Positions 1-7,149 of a stretch of DNA of 8,799 bases are shown one piece after another. How positions within the stretch are numbered: the first letter of the stretch is position 1; each line of letters starts with the position of its first letter. This DNA comes from Fimbriimonadales bacterium. GTDB taxonomy: Bacteria > Armatimonadota > Fimbriimonadia > Fimbriimonadales > Fimbriimonadaceae. Below the pieces are notes generated by a model, which worked only from the letters and a program-made list of their open reading frames with translations, searched no databases and had not been told where the DNA came from. The position numbers were made by a program, and so were the translations under genes. The stretch covers positions 1-8,799 of the forward strand of contig JAPLCS010000328.1 in NCBI GenBank assembly GCA_026392145.1, given 5' to 3'.

Positions 1-117
1 AGAGGCGAGTGGGCCGACAAGCCTGTAGTTATCAAAACAAAGAACTACGTTGAGACTGGTAAGGATTACAATAAGTCAGACAATTTGTTTGATGTCCCAG
101 GCGCCAAGCCAAAGTAA
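1..117 (+). CDS. 3' end of an unidentified protein-coding gene
   Basis: Frame 1 is open from the window edge to a TAA at 115-117 and gives 38 residues ending in VPGAKPK. The peptide is polar and lysine-rich (it contains KPVVIKTKNYVETGKDY) and has no membrane segment or motif that I recognise. The open frame alone is weak evidence. It is supported by the clean stop just before the SRP RNA region and by codon use like that of the neighbouring genes. The start and most of the protein lie outside the window, so no function is proposed. It may be an independent gene upstream of the SRP RNA-dnaX block, because compact inverted repeats and a possible promoter separate the two. Confidence 0.6.
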   Translation, partial: RGEWADKPVVIKTKNYVETGKDYNKSDNLFDVPGAKPK

Positions 118-131
118 GGACGAAGAATAAT

Positions 132-167
132 GCCGCTCGTTAGAGCGGCGCAGCACCTGGCGGTGCT
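132..167. repeat. Two tandem perfect inverted repeats upstream of the SRP RNA
   Basis: The first inverted repeat has 7-bp arms (GCCGCTC at 132-138 and GAGCGGC at 143-149) around a GTTA loop. The second has 6-bp arms (AGCACC at 152-157 and GGTGCT at 162-167) around a TGGC loop. Both arm pairs are perfect and they lie 2 nt apart. Neither is followed by a T tract, so neither is a textbook Rho-independent terminator. They could still end or stabilise the upstream transcript, form a 5' extension of the SRP RNA transcript, or be a protein-binding site next to the SRP promoter. The second repeat overlaps the first base of the candidate -10 box at 167-172. The structure is plain in the sequence; its role is unknown. 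Confidence 0.6.
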
Positions 168-172
168 ACAAT
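164..172 (+). promoter_or_regulatory. Candidate extended -10 promoter for the SRP RNA / dnaX unit
   Basis: TGC followed by TACAAT (167-172) matches an extended -10 element, TGn then TATAAT with one mismatch. No recognisable -35 hexamer lies 16-18 nt upstream, where the inverted repeats sit, but extended -10 promoters can work without one. Transcription would start about 6-7 nt downstream, at 178-180. This agrees with the 5' end of the SRP RNA deduced independently from its terminal helix at 177-184. A second A/T-rich hexamer, AATAAT at 126-131, is a less attractive alternative. Confidence 0.45.
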
Positions 173-176
173 TCAC

Positions 177-272
177 CGCCGGGAACTATGCGGCAGCAGT
201 TCGGTGAACTCCGCCAGGGCCGGAAGGCAGCAACGGTAAATCGATTCTCTGGGTGACATAGCCCTCCCGGCG
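177..272 (+). ncRNA. ffs: Signal recognition particle RNA, small bacterial (4.5S) type
   Basis: This is the RNA scaffold of the signal recognition particle. With Ffh it targets nascent membrane and secreted proteins to FtsY and the Sec translocon. The conserved apical domain is unmistakable: a GGAA tetraloop (222-225) closed by GCC/GGC (219-221 with 226-228), the asymmetric loop CAGG (215-218) facing AGCA (229-232), and a flanking CCG/CGG pairing (211-213 with 234-236). The ends pair as CGCCGGGA (177-184) with TCCCGGCG (265-272), then CTATG (186-190) with CATAG (257-261). This gives a roughly 96-nt hairpin with no Alu domain. The ends are set by pairing and may differ by a few nucleotides. 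The gene ends 23 nt before dnaX, and an SRP RNA gene next to dnaX is a conserved arrangement in several bacterial groups. No clear terminator separates them, so the RNA may be processed from a longer transcript. Confidence 0.93.
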
Positions 273-295
273 TTGAGCTTTTTAGGTTTTTTCAC

Positions 296-2044
296 GTGGC
301 ACAGCTTGCTCTTTATCGAAAGTATAGAAGTCAGTCTTTTGAAGATTTGATTGGTCAAGAGCATGTTGTTAAGACTCTTCAGTCTGCGTTAAACACGAAC
401 CGTGTTGCGCAAACGTTTCTTTTCACTGGACCAAGGGGAACAGGGAAGACCTCTTCCGCTCGATTGTTGGCGAAGGCGCTTAACTGTGAGGCTGGACCTT
501 CGGGAACACCTTGCAATGCATGTGACCATTGCAAAATGATTACTTTGGGTACTCACCCTGACGTTGTGGAAATGGACGCCGCAAGCGATTCTGGTGTCGA
601 AGACGTAAGAGAGAAAATTGTTGAGGTCGTCTCGTATGCGCCAATGATGGCCCGAACAAAGGTCTTCATTATTGATGAAGTGCATGACCTCTCTGCCAAG
701 GCATTTGATGCGTTGCTAAAAACTATTGAGGAACCGCCCGCTCATTTAGTGTTTATTCTCGCAACAACTGAGTACACCAAAGTTCCAGCCACGATTCGAT
801 CTCGATGTCAAAAATTTGAGTTTCATCGTGCGACTTTGAAAAACTTGACAGATCGCCTCACTTTTGTGTGTGAGAGTGAAAATGTTAAGTTCGAACCCGC
901 AGCTATTTCTGCTATCGCACGAATGGCTGACGGGGGATTCCGTGATGCATTAACGCTCCTTGAGCAGGCAATGTTGGTATCTGACGGCGAGGTGACACTT
1001 AATGTTGTTTACGACCAACTTGGTTTAGTGAATGAGGAGGCAATTGACCGTCTTCTCTTTGCGATTCAAGGTGGAGAGATTGCAACTGTCATTGAAGTTT
1101 TGGAGACAGTTATCCGTAGCGGTAGAGATCCTAAAGCGTTATTGGAGTCGATGTTGTACCGATTGGCCGACTTAACACGAGTCGCTTTTGCGGTTAAGTC
1201 AGATGAATTTGATTCTGTTCGAGAATCTTCGCTGCATGATGTGGCAACTCGTATGGGACGAGACTATTTGGTTTCAATTCGCTCAACATTAGCTGAAGCA
1301 CACAAGGTGATTCGAGACATTTCCCTGCCAAGGCTCTGGCTGGAAAGTGAGTTTATTCGATTGTCCATGTCAGGGAATGGAAGCAGTAATAGTCTTGCCG
1401 CACGTCCTGCTCAAGTGGCAACTTCAGTGCCTGTGGCTCCGACGCCTGAGTCAACAACGGTGCCTCAACCTACTCCAAACGTAGTTCGAGAAGAATCGAT
1501 CGTAATCAAGCCGGTTTCAGATACTAATGAGCAAGTTGAGGTGGGTCCTTCTGAATCTGTAGCAAAGGCGATCAACGAACCGCAGGAACCGGCGGTTTCG
1601 AAAGTCGAAAACGCAGAACCTATCGACCCTTCACAGAAGATGCCAGAGTTGGAAACTTCTTTGAATGAAACTCAGCAAGAGAAGAGCATTTGGGATGAGT
1701 TTCTTTCTAAGCTACCTTTGAACCCCGAAACCGGAGGAGCCACTCCGCACGCAATCAAACTCATCAATTCAATTCTCATCCAGGACACCGGCGATAAGTT
1801 GATCGTGGAGATTGATAAAGAGATTCACCACCAATGGTTTTATGCTGATGTTAATCGGATAAAGTTTTTAGCTGATCAATTGCATTTAATTGGGCGAGAA
1901 GGAACCCAGATTGAGTTGGTGGCTGAAAAAAAAAATGACGTTCAGTTGAGTGAGTCTGAAGCGGTAGAATTACCCTTAAGCGGAACTCAGTTGGAGCAAT
2001 CTATTCGGCGAGAATTTGGACTAGATGCTCAGTTTGACAAGTGA
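296..2044 (+). CDS. dnaX: DNA polymerase III subunit gamma/tau
   Basis: This is the clamp-loader ATPase, which drives loading of the sliding clamp and, in its tau form, links the polymerase to the helicase. The 582-residue protein begins ALYRKYRSQSFEDLIGQEHV, the classic DnaX N-terminus. It has Walker A GPRGTGKT at 45-52 and a zinc module with C64, C73, C76 and C79. Walker B and the DEVH motif lie at 123-130 (followed by D131), and the SRC arginine-finger motif at 169-171. Domain III follows. A Pro/Thr/Val/Glu-rich linker spans about 365-455, and a C-terminal domain about 470-545 probably binds the polymerase alpha subunit. The start is GTG, with AGG at 284-286 as a weak Shine-Dalgarno 9 nt upstream. 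A run of ten A at 1926-1935 (codons 544-547) could allow slippage into a truncated form; see findings. It is first in a dnaX-ybaB-recR operon. Confidence 0.97.
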   Translation: MAQLALYRKYRSQSFEDLIGQEHVVKTLQSALNTNRVAQTFLFTGPRGTGKTSSARLLAKALNCEAGPSGTPCNACDHCKMITLGTHPDVVEMDAASDSGVEDVREKIVEVVSYAPMMARTKVFIIDEVHDLSAKAFDALLKTIEEPPAHLVFILATTEYTKVPATIRSRCQKFEFHRATLKNLTDRLTFVCESENVKFEPAAISAIARMADGGFRDALTLLEQAMLVSDGEVTLNVVYDQLGLVNEEAIDRLLFAIQGGEIATVIEVLETVIRSGRDPKALLESMLYRLADLTRVAFAVKSDEFDSVRESSLHDVATRMGRDYLVSIRSTLAEAHKVIRDISLPRLWLESEFIRLSMSGNGSSNSLAARPAQVATSVPVAPTPESTTVPQPTPNVVREESIVIKPVSDTNEQVEVGPSESVAKAINEPQEPAVSKVENAEPIDPSQKMPELETSLNETQQEKSIWDEFLSKLPLNPETGGATPHAIKLINSILIQDTGDKLIVEIDKEIHHQWFYADVNRIKFLADQLHLIGREGTQIELVAEKKNDVQLSESEAVELPLSGTQLEQSIRREFGLDAQFDK

Positions 2045-2077
2045 TTGTAAAAATTTCGAACAAAGGAATAAATAACT

Positions 2078-2416
2078 ATGAAACTCCCTAAAGGACTTGG
2101 TGGCGGCGCCTTCGGTGGCGGCCTTATGCAGAACGTTCAGAGCGCAATGGCTCGTGCCCAGAACCTCGAGCAAGAACTTGAGCAAGAGACTTTCAATGTT
2201 GATAAAGGGCCAGTAAAGGCAACTTTTGACGGAACAGGTCGAATCAAAACGTTAAAGATTGACAAAAGTGTGGTTGATCCTGAAGATGTCGAAGCCCTTG
2301 AAGATTTGATTATTGGCGCTATTCGTGATGGATTTGAAAAAGCTGTTGAGCTACGAGCTACTCGTGTGGAAGAAATCACCAAGGGTTTGCCTCCCATTCC
2401 TGGTCTCGGACTGTAA
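2078..2416 (+). CDS. ybaB: YbaB/EbfC family nucleoid-associated protein
   Basis: The 112-residue length is normal for this family of small dimeric DNA-binding proteins, which are encoded between dnaX and recR in many bacteria. The N-terminus is a flexible glycine-rich stretch (GLGGGAFGGG). A long helix follows (about 18-40, MQNVQSAMARAQNLEQELEQ). Next come the beta-strand core around VKATFDGTGRIKTLKID, the typical acidic VVDPEDVEALEDLI segment (about 66-79), and a second long helix. The C-terminus is short and proline/glycine-rich (GLPPIPGLGL). The ATG has AAAGGA at 2062-2067, 10 nt upstream. The gene lies 33 nt after dnaX and 3 nt before recR, which supports co-expression. The exact cellular role of the family is only partly known; nucleoid binding is the usual inference. 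Confidence 0.93.
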   Translation: MKLPKGLGGGAFGGGLMQNVQSAMARAQNLEQELEQETFNVDKGPVKATFDGTGRIKTLKIDKSVVDPEDVEALEDLIIGAIRDGFEKAVELRATRVEEITKGLPPIPGLGL

Positions 2417-2419
2417 ACC

Positions 2420-3016
2420 TTGCTTTTTGCCAAGCCTCTTGCCGAATTAATTGCGGAATTGGAAAAACTCCCTGGAGTTGGTCCTAAATCGGCTCAGAGG
2501 CTGGCTTATCATTTACTTCGTGTGCCCGACCATGAGGCCAAACGGTTGGCCGACGCAGTGGTAGCAGCCAAAGAAAAGCTGAAGTTTTGTGCTCGTTGTC
2601 AGAATATCTCAGAGAACGAAGAGTGCGAGATTTGTCGAGATATACGACGAAACAAGACGCTTCTTTGTGTTGTTGGTGAGCCAAGGGATATTGTCGCCAT
2701 TGAACGAATAAACGACTATCATGGGCTTTATCATGTGCTTCATGGCTTGCTCTCTCCCATTGATGGAATTGCTCCTGAAAACCTTCGAATTAGGGAACTG
2801 CTGGTTCGGCTTCAGAGTGAACCGATAGACGAGGTCATTGTCGCCACTAACCCTACCATTGAAGGTGATTCAACCGCCCTTTATTTAGCAAAGCTACTCA
2901 AGCCAGCGGGGATAAAGGTGACACGAATTGCTCAGGGAATGGCGGTAGGTGGTGAATTAGATTATGCTGACTCCGCCACCCTCATATCCGCTTTAGAATT
3001 TCGCCGCGAAATGTAA
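2420..3016 (+). CDS. recR: Recombination protein RecR
   Basis: RecR acts with RecO (and RecF) to load RecA onto SSB-covered gaps in recombinational repair. The 198-residue length is standard. The N-terminal helix-hairpin-helix includes KLPGVGPKSAQRLAYHLL (about 16-33). The Cys4 zinc finger uses C57, C60, C69 and C72. A Toprim domain follows, with VVGEPRDIVAIE (about 86-97) and ATNPTIEGDSTALYL. The conserved C-terminal segment is GMAVGGELDYADSATL. The start is TTG at 2420, chosen because RecR proteins begin only a few residues before the helix-hairpin-helix and no ATG or GTG is available there. There is no good Shine-Dalgarno (only CGGA at 2407-2410), and the ybaB stop is 3 nt away. Translation is therefore probably coupled to ybaB. 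Confidence 0.96.
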   Translation: MLFAKPLAELIAELEKLPGVGPKSAQRLAYHLLRVPDHEAKRLADAVVAAKEKLKFCARCQNISENEECEICRDIRRNKTLLCVVGEPRDIVAIERINDYHGLYHVLHGLLSPIDGIAPENLRIRELLVRLQSEPIDEVIVATNPTIEGDSTALYLAKLLKPAGIKVTRIAQGMAVGGELDYADSATLISALEFRREM

Positions 3017-3042
3017 TTGCGTATTTGAATTAGCAACAACGA

Positions 3043-3948
3043 TTACTTCTTTAAGAGGAAAGTCAGCGGCAGGTGCAATCGTTTGGTCCATGATTTTTCG
3101 GAGTGGTCTTCGCCACCAAAAAAGAGACTTACGTATTGGTTGCTGTTCCATCCTGACTTCTTAAATGTCTCATCAACGGATAGTTGCCCAGGACCGTAAA
3201 GAGCGTCCAAGGTTTTATCTCCTCGATCAAAATAGAATTTGTGATTTGCTTTGTTTGGTAAGTGGGTTTGAATGTACGTATTGAACGCATTCGCGCATAG
3301 GGAAGCGTCAACTTGCATGCTTCCCGGCCAATGTGTTGATATGCAGGCTGCACCACCAAAGACAGTGGGATACTCGCACATTGCATACATGGAAATAAGG
3401 CCACCCATGCTTGAGCCTGCGATGAAAGTGTTTGAGACATCCGCTTTGGTTGAGTAGTGTGAATCGATGTAGGGTTTAAGCTCATTAACGAGAAATTTGA
3501 GATATTGGTCTGCCAGAGGAGCACCTTTCAATTCGTTTTTAATTATTTTGTTTTGAATTTCGGAGGGCAACTGTGCCAATGGTTTTTGTGGGAAATAGTC
3601 TGTATGTCGATACTCCCCTCGGTTATAGGGACCTACCACGATGCAGTTACGGATAGCACCGATTTTGGTGAGTTGTGTCACAACTTCGTCAACATGCCAC
3701 GCTTGCTTGTTCCAGGTTGTTGATGCGTCAAAAAGCATTTGTCCATCATGCATGTATAGAACGGCGTATTTTTTATTGGGTGAATAGTCAGATGGGAGCC
3801 AAATGTCCACGTTACGACTCAAACCCTCCGAACCAAAATTCTTCAGATGTTCAAGCTTGCCGACGGTTGGTTTTGGATTTTCATTCTGTTCGGCATTGGT
3901 TGTGCTAGGAACCAGAAGAAAAGTGGCGGCAAAGAGTGATCCCATCAT
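3043..3948 (-). CDS. Secreted esterase-D / Fes-like alpha/beta hydrolase
   Basis: This is a putative esterase of the esterase D / enterochelin-esterase-like family (alpha/beta hydrolase fold), 301 residues, probably exported. Residues 1-19 form a hydrophobic signal-like segment ending TNA before EQ. The n-region lacks Lys/Arg, which is unusual, and an in-frame TAG five codons upstream (3961-3963) rules out a longer start. The core contains RNVDIWLP and YMHDGQ (65-70). The nucleophile elbow is GSSMGG (178-183, probable nucleophile S180), and the probable catalytic histidine is H282 in GGEDHSE. The acid is probably one of D241, D244 or D248. The family covers feruloyl, acetyl and siderophore esterases, so the substrate cannot be named. 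It follows the propeller gene on the same strand but has its own promoter, and it converges on recR with a 26-nt gap. Confidence 0.88.
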   Translation of the reverse strand: MMGSLFAATFLLVPSTTNAEQNENPKPTVGKLEHLKNFGSEGLSRNVDIWLPSDYSPNKKYAVLYMHDGQMLFDASTTWNKQAWHVDEVVTQLTKIGAIRNCIVVGPYNRGEYRHTDYFPQKPLAQLPSEIQNKIIKNELKGAPLADQYLKFLVNELKPYIDSHYSTKADVSNTFIAGSSMGGLISMYAMCEYPTVFGGAACISTHWPGSMQVDASLCANAFNTYIQTHLPNKANHKFYFDRGDKTLDALYGPGQLSVDETFKKSGWNSNQYVSLFFGGEDHSEKSWTKRLHLPLTFLLKK

Positions 3949-3954
3949 CTCGTT

Positions 3955-3983
3955 ATTGTACTAACAAGATTTGAAGATGTAAA
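3955..3983 (-). promoter_or_regulatory. Near-consensus sigma-70 promoter for the esterase, predicting leaderless mRNA
   Basis: Read on the minus strand, TTTACA (3978-3983) and TACAAT (3955-3960) are separated by exactly 17 nt. Each hexamer differs from consensus at one position. The -10 box ends 6 nt before the ATG at 3946-3948, so transcription should start at or within a base or two of the A of ATG. No Shine-Dalgarno is needed and none is seen. The -35 box touches the foot of the hairpin at 3983-4017. Confidence 0.72.
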
Positions 3984-4017
3984 TAAGTGGTCCCCACTGA
4001 TTGCGGGAACCACTTAT
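3983..4017 (-). terminator. Terminator-like hairpin after the propeller gene
   Basis: ATAAGTGGT (3983-3991) pairs perfectly with ACCACTTAT (4009-4017). The stem continues with three C/G pairs (3992-3994 with 4005-4007) past a single bulged A at 4008, closing a 10-nt loop. The stem of about 12 bp begins 18 nt after the stop of the gene at 4036-7149, where a terminator is expected. On the minus strand it is followed by TTACATCTT, which is only moderately T-rich, so termination may be partial. It directly abuts the -35 box of the esterase promoter. Confidence 0.55.
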
Positions 4018-4035
4018 ATGTCAGCAGGTTGACAT

Positions 4036-7000
4036 TTACTGCTTGGGTGTACTTACGGTAGGCAGACCTTTTGCCACAAATAATTTATTTACTTCCGCTA
4101 AATCTTTTGAGTAAAAACCTTGTATCAGAGTGAGCTCATTCTTGAGTAGAGTTGAGAGTTTTGCAAATACATCTCTACTCGAATCGGTAGGTGCAAAGTT
4201 GCTGCTGCTCACTGTACTTATAAGGGCAGCAATTCGATTGTTTAATCGAATTGGATAGTTGAGAGGATCCTGCCCTGATTTCATTTTTGTTTGATACAGT
4301 GCCTCTTCAGCTATCGTAAGTTTTGCGATAAGTTGAGAAACAGGCTCTGATGTTCCCATTTTGGTAAGGTTTTCTTCGAGCGATTTTCGCACCTCTCTAA
4401 TTCCTAGAATGGCGTTTTGACACTCGTTGGTTTTGGCAACAATTTCCATTGTGAACTTAAATTTCTCAATTAAGTCTGCTTCGGTAGCCTCATGACTAGG
4501 ATTTTTTCTCAATCTGAATTTTTGTGTTTCAGATACGCTACCTGCAGTCATGGTGACGGTGTATTCGCCTGGAGGAGCCTCAATAGGCGACGAGAACGCT
4601 CCCCAAAGAATCATTCCAGGTATTGATTTGAATGAGGGATAACTGAGGGAAGTGGAGAATCGGTTGAACCCTTTCTTTACATTGAGAGAACTGATCGACT
4701 TGACAATTTTTCCGCTGGAATCCTTAAACTCAATTTTTACTGGGCCTACCTCAGGTAAGTAGAAGGAATAGACAATGCCAGACAAAGGGTTAGCTCCCTC
4801 ACCTACAAGAGAACCGCCCCACTCAGCGAGCGTGGGATTCTTGGGGTCGAAGAGTTTGGGACGATTGATTTCCATGTTTGCAGCAAGTTGATGCAGCGGT
4901 GTGATGTCATCAAGGATGTAGAATCCGCGACCGTGGGTCGCAATGACTAAGTCATGATCCTTCCAAGCAATATCATGGACGGGAGTTACGGGCAGATTAT
5001 TGCTCAGTGATGACCAATTTTCTCCCGAATCGAAGCTGACCCAAACGCCATTTTCAGTCCCGGCATACAGCAGTCCTTTTTTCTCTTTGTCTTCACGTAT
5101 GACACGGAAAAAAGTGTCTTTTGAAATGCCCTTATTGATTGGCTTCCAAGTCTTTCCAAAGTCTGTCGTTCGGTAAGCGTATGGAGAAAAATCGTTGTTC
5201 TCATGGTTGTCAACCGCTAAATAGGCGGTTCCTGCGTCGAACGGTGAGGCTTCAATCATGCTCGCCAGGCCATTGCGAGGCATAGAAGGTGGGGTGATAT
5301 TTGTCCAGGTTTTGCCACCATCGCGTGTAATGTGGATGAGACCGTCGTCTGATCCCGTCCAGAACACATTCTTGTCCTTGGGAGATTCAGCAAGCGTGAA
5401 GACAGTTGCGTAGTATTCCACGCCTGTGTTGTCTTTGGTGATTGGACCGCCGGAAGACTGTAATGTTGAGGGGTCATTTCGAGTCAGGTCGGGACTCATT
5501 TTCTTCCAGGTTTTTCCTCCGTTGTCACTTCTGAGTACGAACTGAGAGCAGGTAAACATCACATTTGGGTTGTGGTGCGAGAAGAGGATCGGATAGGTCC
5601 ATTGGAATCGCTGGTCAAGGTCAATGGCACCATGTCCCATTGGGTTGTCTGGCCACGGATCAACACTCCTCGTCTCTTTTGTAAGATGGTTGAGCATTTC
5701 AAGACTGCCACTGTAGTTACCACCAAATACTATGTGAGGTTTGGTGGGATGGGCCGATACATAGCCACTTTCACCACCGGCAGTACTTGTCCAATCGTCC
5801 TTCGTAATGCCATTACCTGTGGTGCGACTTGGTATTCGGACTGTACTGTTGTCTTGTTGGGCTCCGAGCACATTATATGGGAAGGAATTATCGGTAGAGA
5901 CATGGTAGAACTGGCCGGTTGGTATGGTGAGTTCGGTCCAAGTGACGCCGCCGTCTGTCGATACACACGCACCTCCATCGTTTGCTTCAATCATTCGTTT
6001 AGGGTCGTCTGGAGCAATCCATAGGTCATGATTGTCGCCATGAGGCACTCTTATTGAAGAGAATGACTTCCCGGCGTTGGTGGACTTTCCAAATCCAACG
6101 TTTAGAGCATAAACACCTTCCTTGTTTTTGGGGTCGGCAACTACATGGGTGTAATACCAAGCTCGCTGCCGATAGTTGCGGTCCTCATTCATTTTTTGCC
6201 AGGTCTGACCAGCATCATCTGACATAAAGAGTCCGCCATCCTCTGCTTCAATCTGTGCCCAATAGCGGTTGGAGTCAACAGGCGAGATGGTAAAGCCAAT
6301 TTTTCCAAGGAGACCTTGGGGAAGACCTTTGTTTCGACTCAATTCTGACCAGCTTTCGCCTCCATCGGTTGATTTGAAAAATCCGCAGCCAGGTCCTCCG
6401 CTACTGAGGCTGTAGGGAGTTCTGAACACTTCCCAATTTGCAGCGAGTAGCACGTCTGGATTGTTGGGGTCAATTGTTAGGTCAACGGTGCCAGTGTTAG
6501 CACCGCCAGAAAGAATTTTTTTCCAAGACTTACCTTGGTCAATTGATTTGTAAACTCCTCGATCAGAAGATTTCCCGTACACGGGACCAAGTGCCGCCAC
6601 AAAAAGTACATTGGGGTCTTTGGGGTGGATAATCACCTTGGAAATATTTTGTGTCTCCTGGAGACCCAAGTGGGTCCACGTTTTTCCGGCATCTTTTGAA
6701 AGATAAACGCCATTGCCATGAGAAATATTGCCACGTATATCTCTTTCACCAGTGCCAGCGAGGACGATATCGGGATTCACCTCGGATACTGTAATTGCGC
6801 CTACCGATGCGGTCTTGAAGAAGCCATCTGAGACTGGAAACCATTTCTTCCCACCGTCCGTTGTTTTCCAGACTCCACCACCAGTTGCCCCGAAAAAGTA
6901 TTCATTAGGACGAGATTTTGAACCTGTAACTGCGATTGAACGTCCGCCTCGGTATGGACCAATTGATCTCCATTTCAAATTCGAAATAAAGGGTGTTGAA

Positions 7001-7149
7001 TCGAAACTTGACGGTACCGCTTTGGTTGAACTTCCTAACTTTGGTTGTAAAAAATATTCCAGTTCGGATGGATTCGCGATTGCGTATGGACCGAAGTTGT
7101 AAAAAGTGCCGCAGACGATGAGGGCAGAAAGGAAAAGTTTGTGTTGCAT
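4036..7149 (-). CDS. Secreted BNR/Asp-box beta-propeller protein (VPS10/sortilin-like glycosyl hydrolase-type)
   Basis: This is a large exported protein of 1037 residues. A signal peptide (MQHKLFLSALIVCG..., probable cleavage near AIA/NP at about 26) precedes WRSIGPYRGGRS (60-71), a hallmark of bacterial proteins annotated as BNR-repeat glycosyl hydrolase or sortilin-like. I count eleven Asp-box motifs (S/T-x-D-x-G-x-x-W type) at residues 96, 151, 202, 260, 310, 356, 397, 541, 608, 661 and 705. They suggest tandem multi-bladed propellers with a box-free gap at 405-540. A beta-sandwich-like segment follows at about 775-880. A mainly helical C-terminal region (about 885-1037) includes DPLNYPIRLNNRIAAL, typical of this family. 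Enzymatic activity is unproven in most members, and carbohydrate or protein binding is equally possible. The start is ATG with GGAA just upstream. The esterase lies downstream on the same strand. Confidence 0.9.
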   Translation of the reverse strand: MQHKLFLSALIVCGTFYNFGPYAIANPSELEYFLQPKLGSSTKAVPSSFDSTPFISNLKWRSIGPYRGGRSIAVTGSKSRPNEYFFGATGGGVWKTTDGGKKWFPVSDGFFKTASVGAITVSEVNPDIVLAGTGERDIRGNISHGNGVYLSKDAGKTWTHLGLQETQNISKVIIHPKDPNVLFVAALGPVYGKSSDRGVYKSIDQGKSWKKILSGGANTGTVDLTIDPNNPDVLLAANWEVFRTPYSLSSGGPGCGFFKSTDGGESWSELSRNKGLPQGLLGKIGFTISPVDSNRYWAQIEAEDGGLFMSDDAGQTWQKMNEDRNYRQRAWYYTHVVADPKNKEGVYALNVGFGKSTNAGKSFSSIRVPHGDNHDLWIAPDDPKRMIEANDGGACVSTDGGVTWTELTIPTGQFYHVSTDNSFPYNVLGAQQDNSTVRIPSRTTGNGITKDDWTSTAGGESGYVSAHPTKPHIVFGGNYSGSLEMLNHLTKETRSVDPWPDNPMGHGAIDLDQRFQWTYPILFSHHNPNVMFTCSQFVLRSDNGGKTWKKMSPDLTRNDPSTLQSSGGPITKDNTGVEYYATVFTLAESPKDKNVFWTGSDDGLIHITRDGGKTWTNITPPSMPRNGLASMIEASPFDAGTAYLAVDNHENNDFSPYAYRTTDFGKTWKPINKGISKDTFFRVIREDKEKKGLLYAGTENGVWVSFDSGENWSSLSNNLPVTPVHDIAWKDHDLVIATHGRGFYILDDITPLHQLAANMEINRPKLFDPKNPTLAEWGGSLVGEGANPLSGIVYSFYLPEVGPVKIEFKDSSGKIVKSISSLNVKKGFNRFSTSLSYPSFKSIPGMILWGAFSSPIEAPPGEYTVTMTAGSVSETQKFRLRKNPSHEATEADLIEKFKFTMEIVAKTNECQNAILGIREVRKSLEENLTKMGTSEPVSQLIAKLTIAEEALYQTKMKSGQDPLNYPIRLNNRIAALISTVSSSNFAPTDSSRDVFAKLSTLLKNELTLIQGFYSKDLAEVNKLFVAKGLPTVSTPKQ

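Noticed and set aside
132..167. Rho-independent terminators for the upstream gene
   Set aside because: The hairpins are perfect but no T tract follows either of them, so I report them only as inverted repeats.
273..295. Terminator between the SRP RNA and dnaX
   Set aside because: The stretch has T runs at 279-283 and 287-292, and the SRP terminal stem lies just before it. The SRP stem is part of the RNA itself and dnaX starts at once, so termination here cannot be separated from T-rich spacing.
3017..3042. Bidirectional terminator between convergent recR and the esterase gene
   Set aside because: In 26 nt only a 4-bp pairing (TTGC/GCAA) can be found, which is not above chance.
5572..6024. 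A 150-codon open frame on the + strand inside the propeller gene
   Set aside because: It lies antisense to a well-supported coding region with continuous Asp-box repeats, and its translation has no recognisable features.
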